NCBI RefSeq assembly: GCF_020532675.1
Contig: NZ_JAJAVE010000001.1
Location: forward strand, 1,612,001 to 1,676,000
Direction of reading: 5' to 3'
DNA: 64,000 nucleotides
From: Methylobacillus gramineus
GTDB lineage: Bacteria; Pseudomonadota; Gammaproteobacteria; Burkholderiales; Methylophilaceae
The translations under genes and the position numbers were made by a program. The notes beneath the pieces are model-generated. The model was not told the DNA's origin. It searched no databases and saw nothing but the letters and a program-made list of their open reading frames with translations. Position 1 is the stretch's first letter; every line of letters starts with the position of its first letter. Below, piece by piece: positions 1 to 8,748 of this stretch.

Positions 1-1
1 T

Positions 2-145
2 GTCACTGCGCATGAGCTGGCCCATTTGCGTGAAATGAACCATTCAGCCCGTTTCTGGGCCACGGTTGCCAAGATCTACCCGGATTACCGCCAAGCCGAA
101 ATTGCATTGAAAGCTTGCTCCTCACAGCTTTACCGCATGGGTTGA
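2..145 (+). CDS. YgjP/SprT-like zinc metallopeptidase, C-terminal fragment
   Basis: The left edge cuts this gene; only the last 47 codons are present, in frame from base 2 to the TGA at 143-145. The fragment opens with VTAHELAHLREMNHSARFW, which carries a zinc-metallopeptidase HExxH-like element (HELAH) followed by the NHSxxFW block of the YgjP/DUF45 (M48-type) family. Members of this family are small cytosolic zinc proteins whose substrate is not well established. The upstream two-thirds of the protein lies outside the window, so its length and start cannot be judged. The family call is based on this one conserved block. Confidence 0.75.
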   Translation, partial: VTAHELAHLREMNHSARFWATVAKIYPDYRQAEIALKACSSQLYRMG

Positions 146-212
146 CTATTTTTCTATCAATATTAGCCAGCCTAATGTTTCTATTTAAATGCAACAATAG
201 TATGATGACCTT

Positions 213-662
213 ATGCAACTGACCAAATTCACTGATCTGGGACTACGCGTCCTCATGTATGTTTCGCAACATGATCGCAGCAAACCGATCACAATCAGCG
301 AGATCGCGACGCAATTCAATATCCCTCGCAATCACCTGATCAAGGTGGTGACATTTCTGAACAAGACCGGATGGATACAAACCACACGCGGCCCCAATGG
401 TGGTTTGCGACTGGGCACTGACTCCATGTCACTCAAACTGGGGCATGTCATCCGCATACTGGAAGGCAGTGAGTCACTCGTTAACTGCCAGGAACCACCC
501 TGCCCACTTAGCGGGCAATGTGGACTTAAAGGCGCGTTGGATCAAGGCCTGAACGCGTTTTACCATTATATGGACTCTTATACCCTGAGCGATGTCATCC
601 AGAATCGCACTGCCAATGTGATTGTGCACTTGCAACATACCCATCTTGCCGGCTTGCACTGA
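213..662 (+). CDS. nsrR: NsrR, Rrf2-family nitric-oxide-sensing repressor
   Basis: 149-residue Rrf2-family regulator. The N-terminal half is a winged helix (MQLTKFTDLGLRVLMY, then IPRNHLIKVV and TTRGPNGGLRL). The C-terminal half has three cysteines, C92, C97 and C103, spaced CX4C-X5-C. This is the spacing of the [Fe-S] cluster ligands of NsrR, and it separates the protein from IscR. In characterised NsrR proteins, nitric oxide attacks the cluster and releases DNA, which derepresses NO detoxification genes. The next gene, 110 bp downstream on the same strand, is the flavohaemoglobin hmp, the usual NsrR target. The start is the ATG at 213; no better start lies upstream. Confidence 0.92.
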   Translation: MQLTKFTDLGLRVLMYVSQHDRSKPITISEIATQFNIPRNHLIKVVTFLNKTGWIQTTRGPNGGLRLGTDSMSLKLGHVIRILEGSESLVNCQEPPCPLSGQCGLKGALDQGLNAFYHYMDSYTLSDVIQNRTANVIVHLQHTHLAGLH

Positions 663-772
663 ATGGACAGCTGATGACAACAATGCCTACACCCCTATTT
701 TTAATCACCAGCCATGCATTGCCACATTGCTTGGATTAATTGTTTCATCTTATATACAACAAAGGAGATATT

Positions 773-1978
773 ATGCTATCCGCTACTGCCCGCCCCTACA
801 TTGATGCCAGTGTGCCCGTTCTGCGTGAGCACGGTGTCGACATCACCCGCGTGTTTTATCAGAACATGCTGACAGCCCATCCTGAGTTGAAAAATCTGTT
901 CAATATGGGCAATCAAGCCAATGGATTACAACAACAATCCCTGGCGGCGGCAGTATTTGCCTATGCCGCCAACATTGACAACCCTGCGGCACTGGCGCCT
1001 GTGGTAACGCGTATTGTGCACAAACATGCGGCCGTGGGGCTCAAACCCGAGCATTATCCAATTGTCGGTGAACACTTGTTGGGCGCCATCAAACAAGTAT
1101 TGGGAGATGCCGCAAGCGATGAATTGATCGCTGCCTGGGGCGAGGCTTATTGGCTATTGGCCAACCTGTTGATCGCAGAAGAAAAATCCCTTTACCAAGC
1201 CACAGCAACACAGCCTGGGCAATTAATGGCACTCAAGGTAGCACGCAAGGTGCAGGAAACCGATCAAGTTATCTCCTTTTATTTACAAGCAGATGGCAAG
1301 CAGCCTGGCCCATTCAAGCCCGGGCAATACATCAGCGTGGAAATGCAGTTTAATCAAGGGCGTGGCCGACAGTTAAGGCAATACAGCTTATCCGACTCCA
1401 CTGAAGCCCCATGGTGGAGAATATCGGTCAAGCGTGAACAGGAAAATGGCAAACCAGATGGACAAGTATCGCATTGGCTGCATGATGAAGTTGAGGCTGG
1501 TGACACTCTGCATGTCACCCCCGCTTTTGGTGAGTTCCAGCTTCACAACATTCAAGGCTCAGGCCCCGTAATACTACTTTCCGCTGGAGTCGGCATCACA
1601 CCTATGCTATCCATGCTGAATACGTTAAGGGATACATCCCCACAACGCCCAGTATTGTTCGCACATGCAACTCGTAGTCCTGCCTGGCAGACACACGGCC
1701 AGGAACTCCAGCAAGCACGCCTGTATATGCCAAAACTGGAAACTGCCCTGTTCTATGAAAGCATGGAGGGCACATTACCGGGGCTTGGCGGGATATATGA
1801 AGGTTATATGGATGCAGGCGCTTTATGGCCCGCATATTTGCAAAATGCAGATATATACATGTGTGGCCCGCTGGGCTTTATGCAGGCCCAACGCAAGAGT
1901 TTGATAGCAGCGGGTGTATCCGCTGATCGCATCCACAGGGAAGTGTTCGGACCAGATATGTTGGATCACTTACTCTAG
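773..1978 (+). CDS. hmp: Flavohaemoglobin, nitric oxide dioxygenase
   Basis: 401 residues, normal for Hmp. The ATG at 773 is chosen because AAAGGAGA sits just upstream and the protein then begins MLSATARPYID, as in other Hmp proteins; an in-frame ATG at 740 has no such site. The N-terminal globin domain (about 1-138) has the distal tyrosine region (VFYQNM) and the proximal histidine region (KHAAVGLKPEHY). An FAD-binding domain follows (GQYISVEM, RQYSLSD), then an NAD(P)H-binding domain (SAGVGITPMLSML), ending near EVFGPD. The enzyme oxidises NO to nitrate with O2 and NADH in the cytosol. Its position behind nsrR implies NO-inducible expression. Confidence 0.96.
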   Translation: MLSATARPYIDASVPVLREHGVDITRVFYQNMLTAHPELKNLFNMGNQANGLQQQSLAAAVFAYAANIDNPAALAPVVTRIVHKHAAVGLKPEHYPIVGEHLLGAIKQVLGDAASDELIAAWGEAYWLLANLLIAEEKSLYQATATQPGQLMALKVARKVQETDQVISFYLQADGKQPGPFKPGQYISVEMQFNQGRGRQLRQYSLSDSTEAPWWRISVKREQENGKPDGQVSHWLHDEVEAGDTLHVTPAFGEFQLHNIQGSGPVILLSAGVGITPMLSMLNTLRDTSPQRPVLFAHATRSPAWQTHGQELQQARLYMPKLETALFYESMEGTLPGLGGIYEGYMDAGALWPAYLQNADIYMCGPLGFMQAQRKSLIAAGVSADRIHREVFGPDMLDHLL

Positions 1979-1999
1979 GTAGGAGAGCGTATAGACAGA

Positions 2000-2023
2000 G
2001 AATGACCGTGTGCACGGTCATTC
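2000..2023. terminator. Hairpin between convergent hmp and bfd
   Basis: GAATGACCGTG (2000-2010) is repeated as its exact complement at 2013-2023, giving an 11-bp stem with a very tight loop, 22 bp after the hmp stop and 27 bp before the bfd stop. No run of T follows on either strand, so it may be a factor-assisted or RNA-stabilising 3' hairpin rather than a classical intrinsic terminator. Confidence 0.5.
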
Positions 2024-2049
2024 CAAAACTTGAGGATATTGGTATTGGC

Positions 2050-2250
2050 TCAGGCGAAGCTGATAGGCATAGCTGCCGAAGCGTCACCCTGATGGACTTC
2101 ACGCAAACACTGTTTAGCACAGCTGGCACATTGCCCACATTCCGAGGCAACACCAAGCTCTCGCCTTAAATCCTTGAGGCTACTTGCCCCGGCGCGCGCT
2201 GCTTGAAATATTTGACGATCCGTTACCGCGCGACAAACACAGACGTACAT
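2050..2250 (-). CDS. bfd: Bacterioferritin-associated ferredoxin Bfd
   Basis: 66 residues when started at MYVCVCRAVTDRQ; the longer reading up to 2331 adds 27 residues unlike the family and runs through the Fur-like box. The pattern CxC near the N-terminus and CGQCASC further on supplies the four cysteines of the BFD-like [2Fe-2S] domain. Bfd docks on bacterioferritin and donates electrons so that stored Fe(III) is reduced and released. A Fur-type operator lies ~55 bp upstream, which fits iron-starvation induction. Two bacterioferritin genes, its expected partners, lie ~14 kb away in this window. Confidence 0.92.
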   Translation of the reverse strand: MYVCVCRAVTDRQIFQAARAGASSLKDLRRELGVASECGQCASCAKQCLREVHQGDASAAMPISFA

Positions 2251-2305
2251 ATCAACCGACCAGATGCTTTCTTTGCAAGTTAAGAAATCAATTGAGTTAC
2301 AAAAC

Positions 2306-2326
2306 AAACGATAACTATTATCGTTT
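2306..2326. promoter_or_regulatory. Fur-box-like operator upstream of bfd
   Basis: AAACGATAA and its exact complement TTATCGTTT flank the three bases CTA, so the inverted repeat is perfect. The core reads GATAACTATTATC, very close to the 6-1-6 form of the Fur box (GATAAT-n-ATTATC). It sits 56-76 bp before the bfd start, a plausible repressor position. The match is by eye. Confidence 0.75.
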
Positions 2327-2683
2327 TTCACTCAAGTGCTTGTCAAGAAGCATTTGCATTTGATGTGTATGTTATTCACCTCTTAATAATACTGAGCTCT
2401 TCACAAGCAATTTGTTAATCATGACTGAACTATAAAAAGAGAATGGATTATTAATATTTATTGCAAATAAAAATGAGATTGATTACATTTAATATGGCTG
2501 TTAATTAGTTATTTTCTAAGTTTGCTTATATGAGGGTGCGCTTTTAGTGCGATGGACATTTAGTTAACTGCTTTTAATCAGTTTCTTACTCAGGTATTGC
2601 CTTTTGAAGCATGTATCACGCGCTTCCTTGATGCTGTATAAAAATCAATAACAAAGAACACTAGCAATATTGAGGGGAATTTT
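2327..2683. other. AT-rich intergenic stretch without a recognised gene
   Basis: About 350 bases of unusually AT-rich DNA between the Fur-like box and two tiny ORFs. I see no open frame with a ribosome binding site, no RNA-gene signature and no strong repeat. It probably contains the promoter for the small ORFs that follow at 2684. Confidence 0.5.
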
Positions 2684-2776
2684 ATGACATGGAAAACAAC
2701 ATTTAAAACCTGTGTTGTACTTGTTTTAACAATCTTGGTCTCGCTTACTCTTTCCAGAAAAGTCAGTTATGTTTAG
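2684..2776 (+). CDS. Candidate 30-residue membrane peptide
   Basis: This short frame begins with ATG at 2684 after a good ribosome binding site (GAGGGG, ~8 bp upstream). The product begins MTWKTTFKTC, continues with a hydrophobic stretch (VVLVLTILVSLTL) long enough for most of one membrane pass, and ends in a basic tail (SRKVSYV). The stop overlaps the start of the next tiny ORF. I do not recognise a family. The case for it is the ribosome binding site, one transmembrane-like segment and the overlap with its neighbour. It could equally be chance in AT-rich DNA. Confidence 0.4.
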   Translation: MTWKTTFKTCVVLVLTILVSLTLSRKVSYV

Positions 2777-2885
2777 GTTGATTAAATCCATCTTTCTGGC
2801 CATTCGCGAGGTCATTGATTTCAACTTCTGTATCTTAGGTCTTCTGCCAATAGCCATTATGTTATTGATTTTCATATTTTACTAA
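2769..2885 (+). CDS. Candidate 38-residue single-pass membrane peptide
   Basis: It starts with ATG at 2769, 8 bases inside the end of the preceding tiny ORF, and stops at 2883-2885. The N-terminal half is amphipathic and basic (MFRLIKSIFLAIREVIDF). The C-terminal half is a clear hydrophobic helix (ILGLLPIAIMLLIFIFY). The overlapping arrangement suggests translational coupling with the first peptide. No function can be assigned; small single-pass proteins of this kind are often subunits or regulators of membrane complexes. Its 3' end lies 37 bp before the stop codon of the convergent response regulator gene. Confidence 0.4.
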   Translation: MFRLIKSIFLAIREVIDFNFCILGLLPIAIMLLIFIFY

Positions 2886-2922
2886 TCAAACATTTAAGTT
2901 ATTACCCACCAAGGCTTATGAT

Positions 2923-3573
2923 TCAGATTGTCGTCCCAACTTCGCCCGACTCACCCCCCAACAGACGCAGTGTATTGATTGTAGTCACGAGACTCTGTAT
3001 GGACTGAGCCTGCATCTTGCGCATAATGCTTGCCCGGTGCAGTTTGATAGTATGTTCGACAGTGCCAAATTCTGCCGCAATCTGCTTGTTGAGCCGCCCC
3101 GCCACCACCTGTTCTAATACCTGTCGCTCCCGAGGGGTGAGCAAGGTCAAGCGTGCTTGAATAGACTGGACTAGATCGTGCTCTTTCAGTCGCTTGCGGT
3201 TCAACTGCAATGCCTGCTCTACCGCACATAAAAGAATGTGCGCATCCACCGGTTTGGTCAGAAAATCACATGCTCCCTGTTTCATGGCCCGGACGCAGTT
3301 GGCGACGTCCCCATTGCCGGTGAGAAAAATAATCGGAAGCAACGAACGGCGGCATAGCAGCTGCGCTTGCAGCTCCAGCCCTTGCATCTCGGGCATCGAG
3401 ATGTCAAGAATTACGCACCCAGGACGCTCGATGCGGGCGTTCTCCAAAAAAAGCCGGGCCGAAGAATATGTCTCCACTTCATACTGTGTGGAGAAAAATA
3501 GGCGTTCTACCGAACGCAGGATGAACTCATCGTCATCAACGATGAAAATGCAAGAAACATCAGACATGTTCAT
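2923..3573 (-). CDS. FixJ/NarL-type two-component response regulator
   Basis: 216 residues from the ATG at 3573 (MNMSDVSCIFIVDDDE); an ATG two codons later is also possible. The receiver domain has the acidic pocket D13-D15, phospho-acceptor D57 (VILDISMPEM), T85 and K107 (LTKPVD). A LuxR-type helix-turn-helix follows at about 144-205 (LTPRERQVLEQVVAGRLNKQIA). This is the FixJ/TodT architecture. The start lies inside the 3' end of the sensor kinase gene (14-bp overlap), so the two are translationally coupled and form a cognate pair. The targets are unknown; the adjacent divergent cyclase-chemoreceptor pair is one candidate. Confidence 0.9.
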   Translation of the reverse strand: MNMSDVSCIFIVDDDEFILRSVERLFFSTQYEVETYSSARLFLENARIERPGCVILDISMPEMQGLELQAQLLCRRSLLPIIFLTGNGDVANCVRAMKQGACDFLTKPVDAHILLCAVEQALQLNRKRLKEHDLVQSIQARLTLLTPRERQVLEQVVAGRLNKQIAAEFGTVEHTIKLHRASIMRKMQAQSIQSLVTTINTLRLLGGESGEVGTTI

Positions 3574-5533
3574 AGAGTGGTACGGTAAATTCCACGGTTG
3601 AGCCGAATGGTAACCGGGGCCGGGCCAATATCTCACCCCCATGAGCGGTGACGATCTGCTTACAGATATTTAGTCCCAAGCCCAGGCCATTCTTCTTGGT
3701 GGTAAAAAACGCAGAAAAAATCTCCTGCTGGCAGTTTGACGTAAACCCGCAACCACTATCCGTCACCGATAGTAATGCATGGGTAGCGCTGCTTCTTCGA
3801 GCAGACAACGTGATCACTCGCCTGGCTCCTGCAAGGCCATTTACCGCATCGATTGAATTCATGACCAAGTTGACAATAACCTGCTGCAATTGGATAGCGT
3901 CACCACGAATCTGTAATCCAGGCGCGCACTCTTGCAGTAGCAAAATGTCTTTCAGGCTAAGCTCGTAGCGCAGCAGGGTTTGTGCCGCAGAAAATATCTG
4001 GGAGACCTCAACCTTGGCCGGAGCATGTCGTCCAGGTGCCAGCATTCGCCTCACCCGCTCGATCACTGCCGTTGCCATCTTGGCCTGCCCAACAATGTCC
4101 GCCATTATCGCAAGATAGGCGGCCTGATCAAAAGGACGATGCTTGATTCTCATTTCTGCCGCTTGGCTATTAAGCAGGATAGAACTCAGAGGCTGGCTCA
4201 ATTCGTGCGCGACCGCACCTGTCATTTCTCCTGTCATCGTCACCCGCGCCAGATGAAATATCTTCAGCTCACTGTCCTTGAGCGCCATCGCTGATGCGAT
4301 CTGTCTAGAATGCGCGTCACGCATTGCCGTACGCAGTATCTTCATTGAATGCTCAATGGAAAAACCGAGCGCAACCACAGTAAAAAGAGAGGTCTGAGCC
4401 AGATAAAAATTTTGCTGTAAGAGAAACTGCATGGTGAAGATATTACCTAGGCTCAACAGCTTCAGGCTCAAAGCTAGGCCCAGCGGGATAAATGCGAGGC
4501 AAAAAAATATGGCATCAATGTGTTTTCGCAATGCCATCCGCACGGCAAAAAAAGACAACAACGCTATGTTCATTAGAATGAGATATGAAATGAACCAGTA
4601 TGCAGTTGCATAATCAACGATAAAAACTAAAGGCGCGATCGTTAAGAGCAGATATATCGCTACGTTAAAAGCTTTGATGACGACTACCGGAATATGCTTG
4701 TCCAGTTGAAGGAATCTCCTGGAAAAAAGAAAGAAAACACCTGCCGCTGCTGAATGAAAAACTAGCAACATCATGTTGTTCAAGTCAGGATACTTGCTGA
4801 GCATCATTTCAGCACTGATGCCGTAATACACTAGATTAGTGCATACGGTCAGCAGGAGAAATATCGCGAACAGCAGGTAAATTTTTTCCCGGGTCAATAT
4901 GAAAATAAACAATCCACAGAAACCAAAAGCTAGCAGGCAACCGAAATACGCACCCAAATAGAACTTTTGTCGCGATTTTTCTATAACGAAATCATCGGCC
5001 GATAGTAGCGACAGCGGTGTAGATTCCAGTAACCCATCATGCGAGCTCATGCGCATATAAATTCGCAGATGCTCTCCTGCATGCAGGGTCAATGGCAAAG
5101 AAAGTGTGTAGTTTCCCTGATACCTGAAGTCGAACTCTCGCCTGTCGCCACTAAGCACCTTCGACTTCAACTGCCCCGTGCTCGCGTCGACAACATACCA
5201 GTCGACATAATCCTGAAGAGGGGTTTTAAGATCAAGCACGATACTTTTTGGCTGCCCCCCCGCATTGCGCAGTTCGAACTTCAGCCACCAAGCAGACTGG
5301 GTAAAGCCAAAGTGTGGGGAATTGCCACTGCTATTTTTCCAGTCCTTTACTTTCTGTACATCCTCCACCGTGTTGTTTCTAGAAACATCTTCCAGATAAG
5401 CGTAACGCAGTATCACTTCTGACTGCTGGTGGTCGTTGACTTCATAGATGAGGTCGGCGGCGACGCTCATAGTGGGTATCAACGCGACGATCGACAATAC
5501 AAACAGCAAGCTAAAACGGCGGTATTTTGACAT
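3560..5533 (-). CDS. Sensor histidine kinase with 7TMR-DISM sensory module
   Basis: 657 residues. A signal peptide (about 1-26, ending SVAA) is followed by a periplasmic 7TMR-DISMED2-like carbohydrate-binding-fold domain (about 27-185). Seven hydrophobic segments occupy about 192-390, then a dimerisation/phospho-acceptor domain with H443 in VAHELSQPLSS, and an ATPase domain ending in GLGLGLNICKQIVTAHGG. The H-box is of the FixL/DctB type, matching the FixJ-like partner encoded immediately downstream. DISM kinases are thought to sense extracellular small molecules; the ligand here is unknown. The gene is divergent from the cyclase-chemoreceptor pair. Confidence 0.9.
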   Translation of the reverse strand: MSKYRRFSLLFVLSIVALIPTMSVAADLIYEVNDHQQSEVILRYAYLEDVSRNNTVEDVQKVKDWKNSSGNSPHFGFTQSAWWLKFELRNAGGQPKSIVLDLKTPLQDYVDWYVVDASTGQLKSKVLSGDRREFDFRYQGNYTLSLPLTLHAGEHLRIYMRMSSHDGLLESTPLSLLSADDFVIEKSRQKFYLGAYFGCLLAFGFCGLFIFILTREKIYLLFAIFLLLTVCTNLVYYGISAEMMLSKYPDLNNMMLLVFHSAAAGVFFLFSRRFLQLDKHIPVVVIKAFNVAIYLLLTIAPLVFIVDYATAYWFISYLILMNIALLSFFAVRMALRKHIDAIFFCLAFIPLGLALSLKLLSLGNIFTMQFLLQQNFYLAQTSLFTVVALGFSIEHSMKILRTAMRDAHSRQIASAMALKDSELKIFHLARVTMTGEMTGAVAHELSQPLSSILLNSQAAEMRIKHRPFDQAAYLAIMADIVGQAKMATAVIERVRRMLAPGRHAPAKVEVSQIFSAAQTLLRYELSLKDILLLQECAPGLQIRGDAIQLQQVIVNLVMNSIDAVNGLAGARRVITLSARRSSATHALLSVTDSGCGFTSNCQQEIFSAFFTTKKNGLGLGLNICKQIVTAHGGEILARPRLPFGSTVEFTVPLYEHV

Positions 5534-5737
5534 TTCTTATTCTAGTACGACCCCACGGTCGCCTTCACAATTATTGCAAGGCGAAGCGATCCTAGCGAAA
5601 GCAAAAATATTGATCAATAGAACTATGGTGTGATGGCTACTCTTCTGAAGCAAAGGTAATGTGAGCCCCGCTAAAAGATATAAAGTTTATACCGGTACCT
5701 CTGCTTCATCAGCCAAAACACACAAAAGGTGACCCAG

Positions 5738-6817
5738 ATGATCATCGCACGCAGGATCCATGAAATTTCTGGCGTCCTTGATCTAAATTTGGCGCAGCAA
5801 CGCAATAAAAAGCAATTCATCGCTGAGTTGAAGATACCCAGCTTGTCACTGCAGAGCATTGCGCTAATTGGCTTAATTGCAGCATATGCGGTTGGCCCGA
5901 GGCTTACCAAGGACATTCTCCTTGAAGTGTCAGGTTGCGTCGTTGGGATACTAGCGGGTATTTTCATTAGCCATCTCAGTCGAAATATGGCGACCTTGAA
6001 CATCGGAGGCTTTATCACGGTGCTCTTTGCCTGCATCGGCTTTCGGCTGATTCTGGTAGCGGCCGAGCGCACTGCTATCTGGACTTTGCCAGTTGGTGCG
6101 TTGATCGCTGTATCCATTGCGGTAATCGTAAGTAGCCCCGGAATCTATTCGCTTCTGATAGCAGTGGTCTGGTTTGTGCTGGACATTGATTTTGGTGTAG
6201 CAGGGGCTCCACAAAACGACGGATTGTGGCCTCAGTTGCTGACGTCAACAGCGATAGTCATTGGCCTGCTCCTCAATGCTGTTTTGTCACGTCTACGCCG
6301 CGTCAATGAGCTTTGTACATTGCGCCTTATTGATATGGCGTACAAGGATCACCTGACCGGCATACCCAATCGCCGTTGGTTCATTGAAGCTGTTGATCTC
6401 GCCCTGAAAGCCAGCCATCTGGATGGGTATTTATTGATTTTGGATGTTGATAACTTCAAGCGGATAAATGACGAATCTGGACATGACATTGGTGACGAGG
6501 TCCTCAAGGGAATCGGCAGCATCATCAGTACGGTAGCTGCAGGCCTACCTTACGGCAGGATAGGCGGGGAGGAGTTCTCGATCGTCGTTCGCGGCAAGCG
6601 CGAAGATGCCGAAGGATTGGCAGAACGTCTTCTGCAAGCAGTACGTGGAGCACCCATCTCAGGGCGGCATGTAACCGTCAGTATTGGAGCGAGTTTTTTA
6701 CAGGGTAAATCCATTTTTATCAGCATGCGCAAGGCAGACGATGCGCTCTACCGCGCGAAAGTCAGCGGAAAAGATCGCGTCGTGTTCTGTCCTGAACAAC
6801 CAGTCGGCAGCATCTGA
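5738..6817 (+). CDS. Membrane-bound diguanylate cyclase (GGDEF)
   Basis: 359 residues from the ATG at 5738, preceded by AAGGTGA; a GTG three codons upstream (5729) is an alternative. The first ~185 residues hold about six hydrophobic segments with no named sensor domain. The GGDEF domain follows ([12 protein letters not shown] ... [14 protein letters not shown]) with active-site motif GGEEF near residue 276, so cyclase activity making c-di-GMP from GTP is expected. The product-inhibition I-site RxxD that usually lies five residues before GGEEF is absent; that position reads GLPYG. The chemoreceptor gene follows after 31 bp, probably in the same transcript. Confidence 0.9.
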   Translation: MIIARRIHEISGVLDLNLAQQRNKKQFIAELKIPSLSLQSIALIGLIAAYAVGPRLTKDILLEVSGCVVGILAGIFISHLSRNMATLNIGGFITVLFACIGFRLILVAAERTAIWTLPVGALIAVSIAVIVSSPGIYSLLIAVVWFVLDIDFGVAGAPQNDGLWPQLLTSTAIVIGLLLNAVLSRLRRVNELCTLRLIDMAYKDHLTGIPNRRWFIEAVDLALKASHLDGYLLILDVDNFKRINDESGHDIGDEVLKGIGSIISTVAAGLPYGRIGGEEFSIVVRGKREDAEGLAERLLQAVRGAPISGRHVTVSIGASFLQGKSIFISMRKADDALYRAKVSGKDRVVFCPEQPVGSI

Positions 6818-6848
6818 CCCATCACTCTCTTTGGAACCAGGAATCAAT

Positions 6849-8441
6849 ATGGAAATCGGAACTAGCATCAATGGTAAGTTGGCGATTGCTTTCACCGCGT
6901 TAGCCGGCATAGTACTTGTAGTATCAGCAATGTCGCTCACTTCGTTACAAAAGGCCAACGGCCGTTTCAACACATATCTCTCCGAAACTAACGCTAATGC
7001 GGTCCTGGTCGCTAAATTACAGGATGCCGTCAACAGCAGGGCTATTGGCGCACGCAATATGTTGCTGTTACGCAGCAACGAGGAAGTCGTGGCCGAAAGC
7101 GAGCGTGTAAAACAATTCCATCTACAGGTCGGCTCGCTTTTGGAACAACTACAGCGCAGCGCAACACACTCCAATGAAATTACTGCAACCGCGACCCAGA
7201 TGATTGGCAAGATGCAGCGACTTGAGGAAAGCTATGGCCCCGTGGCGCTATCGATCGTCCAGCTTGCTCTCGATGGTCAGCGAGAAGCCGCCGTCGAGAA
7301 GCTTAATAACGAATGCCAGCCGCTACTGGCAGAGTTGACCAAAGCTACCGCCGAATATTCAAATTATGCACAGGAGCAAGCTGTAACTCGCAAGGCTGCT
7401 GGCGAGGTTGCATTCAATTTTCAGCGCAATAGTCTAATCGGGATCTGCATTCTGGCCTTCCTCTCCGCCGCTGGCGCGGGTTTCTGGATTACACGCAAGC
7501 TGAACCTCTCACTCGGTAGTGAGCCGGTTTTACTTGGAGCAATAGCGCAACAAGTGGCAGGTGGTGATCTAAGAAAGGTGGTCGTCACTCAACAAATTCC
7601 AGCGGGAAGCGTCATGAATTCACTAACCACTATGCAGCAAGCGCTAGCAAAGCTAGTAGGCGAGGTACGCGACGCATCCAGCCTGATCTCCACCGGCTCT
7701 GCAGAAATCTCCACAGCTAATGTACACCTCAGCAGCCGGACTGAAGAACAAGCCGCCAGCCTGGAACAAACTGCTGCATCGATGGAGCAGTTGACCGTTG
7801 CGGTCAAGGGCAATGCTGATGCAGCTCGAGAGGCTGCAGAGTTATCGGCGTCAGCCTCCGACGTCGCGAAAAAAGGGGCCAACGTGGTTGCCAGCGTGAT
7901 CGACACCATGAAGGTAATCGATTCCAGTTCACAGCAAATCTCGCAGATACTCAGCAGCATCGAAGCCATTGCCTTCCAAACCAATATATTAGCGATCAAC
8001 GCTGCCGTCGAGGCCGCACGCGCGGGTGCCGAAGGAAAAGGCTTCGCCGTGGTTGCCAATGAAGTGCGTACTTTGGCGCATAACAGCGCTGCGGCTGCAA
8101 AGGAAATCAAATCACTGATTGAGACCTCTGTGGCTAATGTGGCTACCGGGGACAAACTGGCACAACAGGCAGGTGTGACAATGAATGAAATTGTCCATAG
8201 CGTTGATCACGTGGTCAGCATTATCAACCACATCAGCTCGTCTGCGGCTGAACAGAGCCGCGGGATCGCACAAGTGAACGTAGTGGTGAGCCAACTTGAT
8301 GGCCTGACGCAGGAAAACTCTGCAATGGTGGAAGAAACTGCCGCCGCCGCGGAACGCCTGAAGGAGCACGCGATGCACATGAACAGCCTGGTGGGAACCT
8401 TCTACCTTGATGAAGATGGCCAAGAACACCGCCATCGTTGA
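6849..8441 (+). CDS. Methyl-accepting chemotaxis protein
   Basis: 530 residues from the ATG at 6849 ([15 protein letters not shown]), with AGGA upstream; an open frame reaches back into the cyclase gene but is not family-like. A first membrane helix (about 9-31) precedes a periplasmic four-helix-bundle-type ligand domain. A second membrane helix follows (about 197-217, [18 protein letters not shown]), then a HAMP-like linker and a long cytoplasmic coiled coil. The signalling hairpin contains the conserved [20 protein letters not shown] block. The receptor should couple through CheW/CheA to the flagellar motor. Co-expression with a cyclase suggests linked control of motility and c-di-GMP. Confidence 0.92.
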   Translation: MEIGTSINGKLAIAFTALAGIVLVVSAMSLTSLQKANGRFNTYLSETNANAVLVAKLQDAVNSRAIGARNMLLLRSNEEVVAESERVKQFHLQVGSLLEQLQRSATHSNEITATATQMIGKMQRLEESYGPVALSIVQLALDGQREAAVEKLNNECQPLLAELTKATAEYSNYAQEQAVTRKAAGEVAFNFQRNSLIGICILAFLSAAGAGFWITRKLNLSLGSEPVLLGAIAQQVAGGDLRKVVVTQQIPAGSVMNSLTTMQQALAKLVGEVRDASSLISTGSAEISTANVHLSSRTEEQAASLEQTAASMEQLTVAVKGNADAAREAAELSASASDVAKKGANVVASVIDTMKVIDSSSQQISQILSSIEAIAFQTNILAINAAVEAARAGAEGKGFAVVANEVRTLAHNSAAAAKEIKSLIETSVANVATGDKLAQQAGVTMNEIVHSVDHVVSIINHISSSAAEQSRGIAQVNVVVSQLDGLTQENSAMVEETAAAAERLKEHAMHMNSLVGTFYLDEDGQEHRHR

Positions 8442-8748
8442 GCCTAGATAGAATTGCTCCTACGACTTCATATTGATCAGCGCTACCTTAAGCTGTTCGC
8501 AGATTATCTGCAATTATTGATCAATACTATATAAATCCCCGATTTGCTGACAGGGATAAACAAACGCAATATCTGGGGGGCAGCTTACAATTGATATTGA
8601 ATATAACTGTAAACAAGATTAGCCAAGTTCAAATCATTATTAATGGCAACGGTGACGAGTAATCACTCGTGAATAATTAACGAGATTAAACTCATCCGTC
8701 TTATCACTTTACCCTTAATTCAAAGGTCTGTTGCAGAGAGTAATGTTC
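8442..8748. other. Intergenic gap after the chemoreceptor gene
   Basis: About 300 AT-rich bases between convergent genes. The only structure I note is ACGAGT/ACTCGT at 8655-8670 with a 4-base loop, without a following T-run. No gene, RNA or strong terminator is visible. Confidence 0.4.

Noticed and set aside
663-772. NsrR operator before hmp
   Set aside because: The gap contains short A/T-rich partial repeats such as CATGCATTG, but none forms a convincing NsrR palindrome by eye. Regulation is inferred from gene order only.
3194-3601. Plus-strand open frame of 135 codons
   Set aside because: It lies wholly opposite the response regulator, has a cysteine- and serine-rich composition unlike a real protein, and has no ribosome binding site.
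8655-8670. Terminator after the chemoreceptor gene
   Set aside because: A 6-bp stem lacking a T-run and more than 200 bp from the stop is too weak to call.
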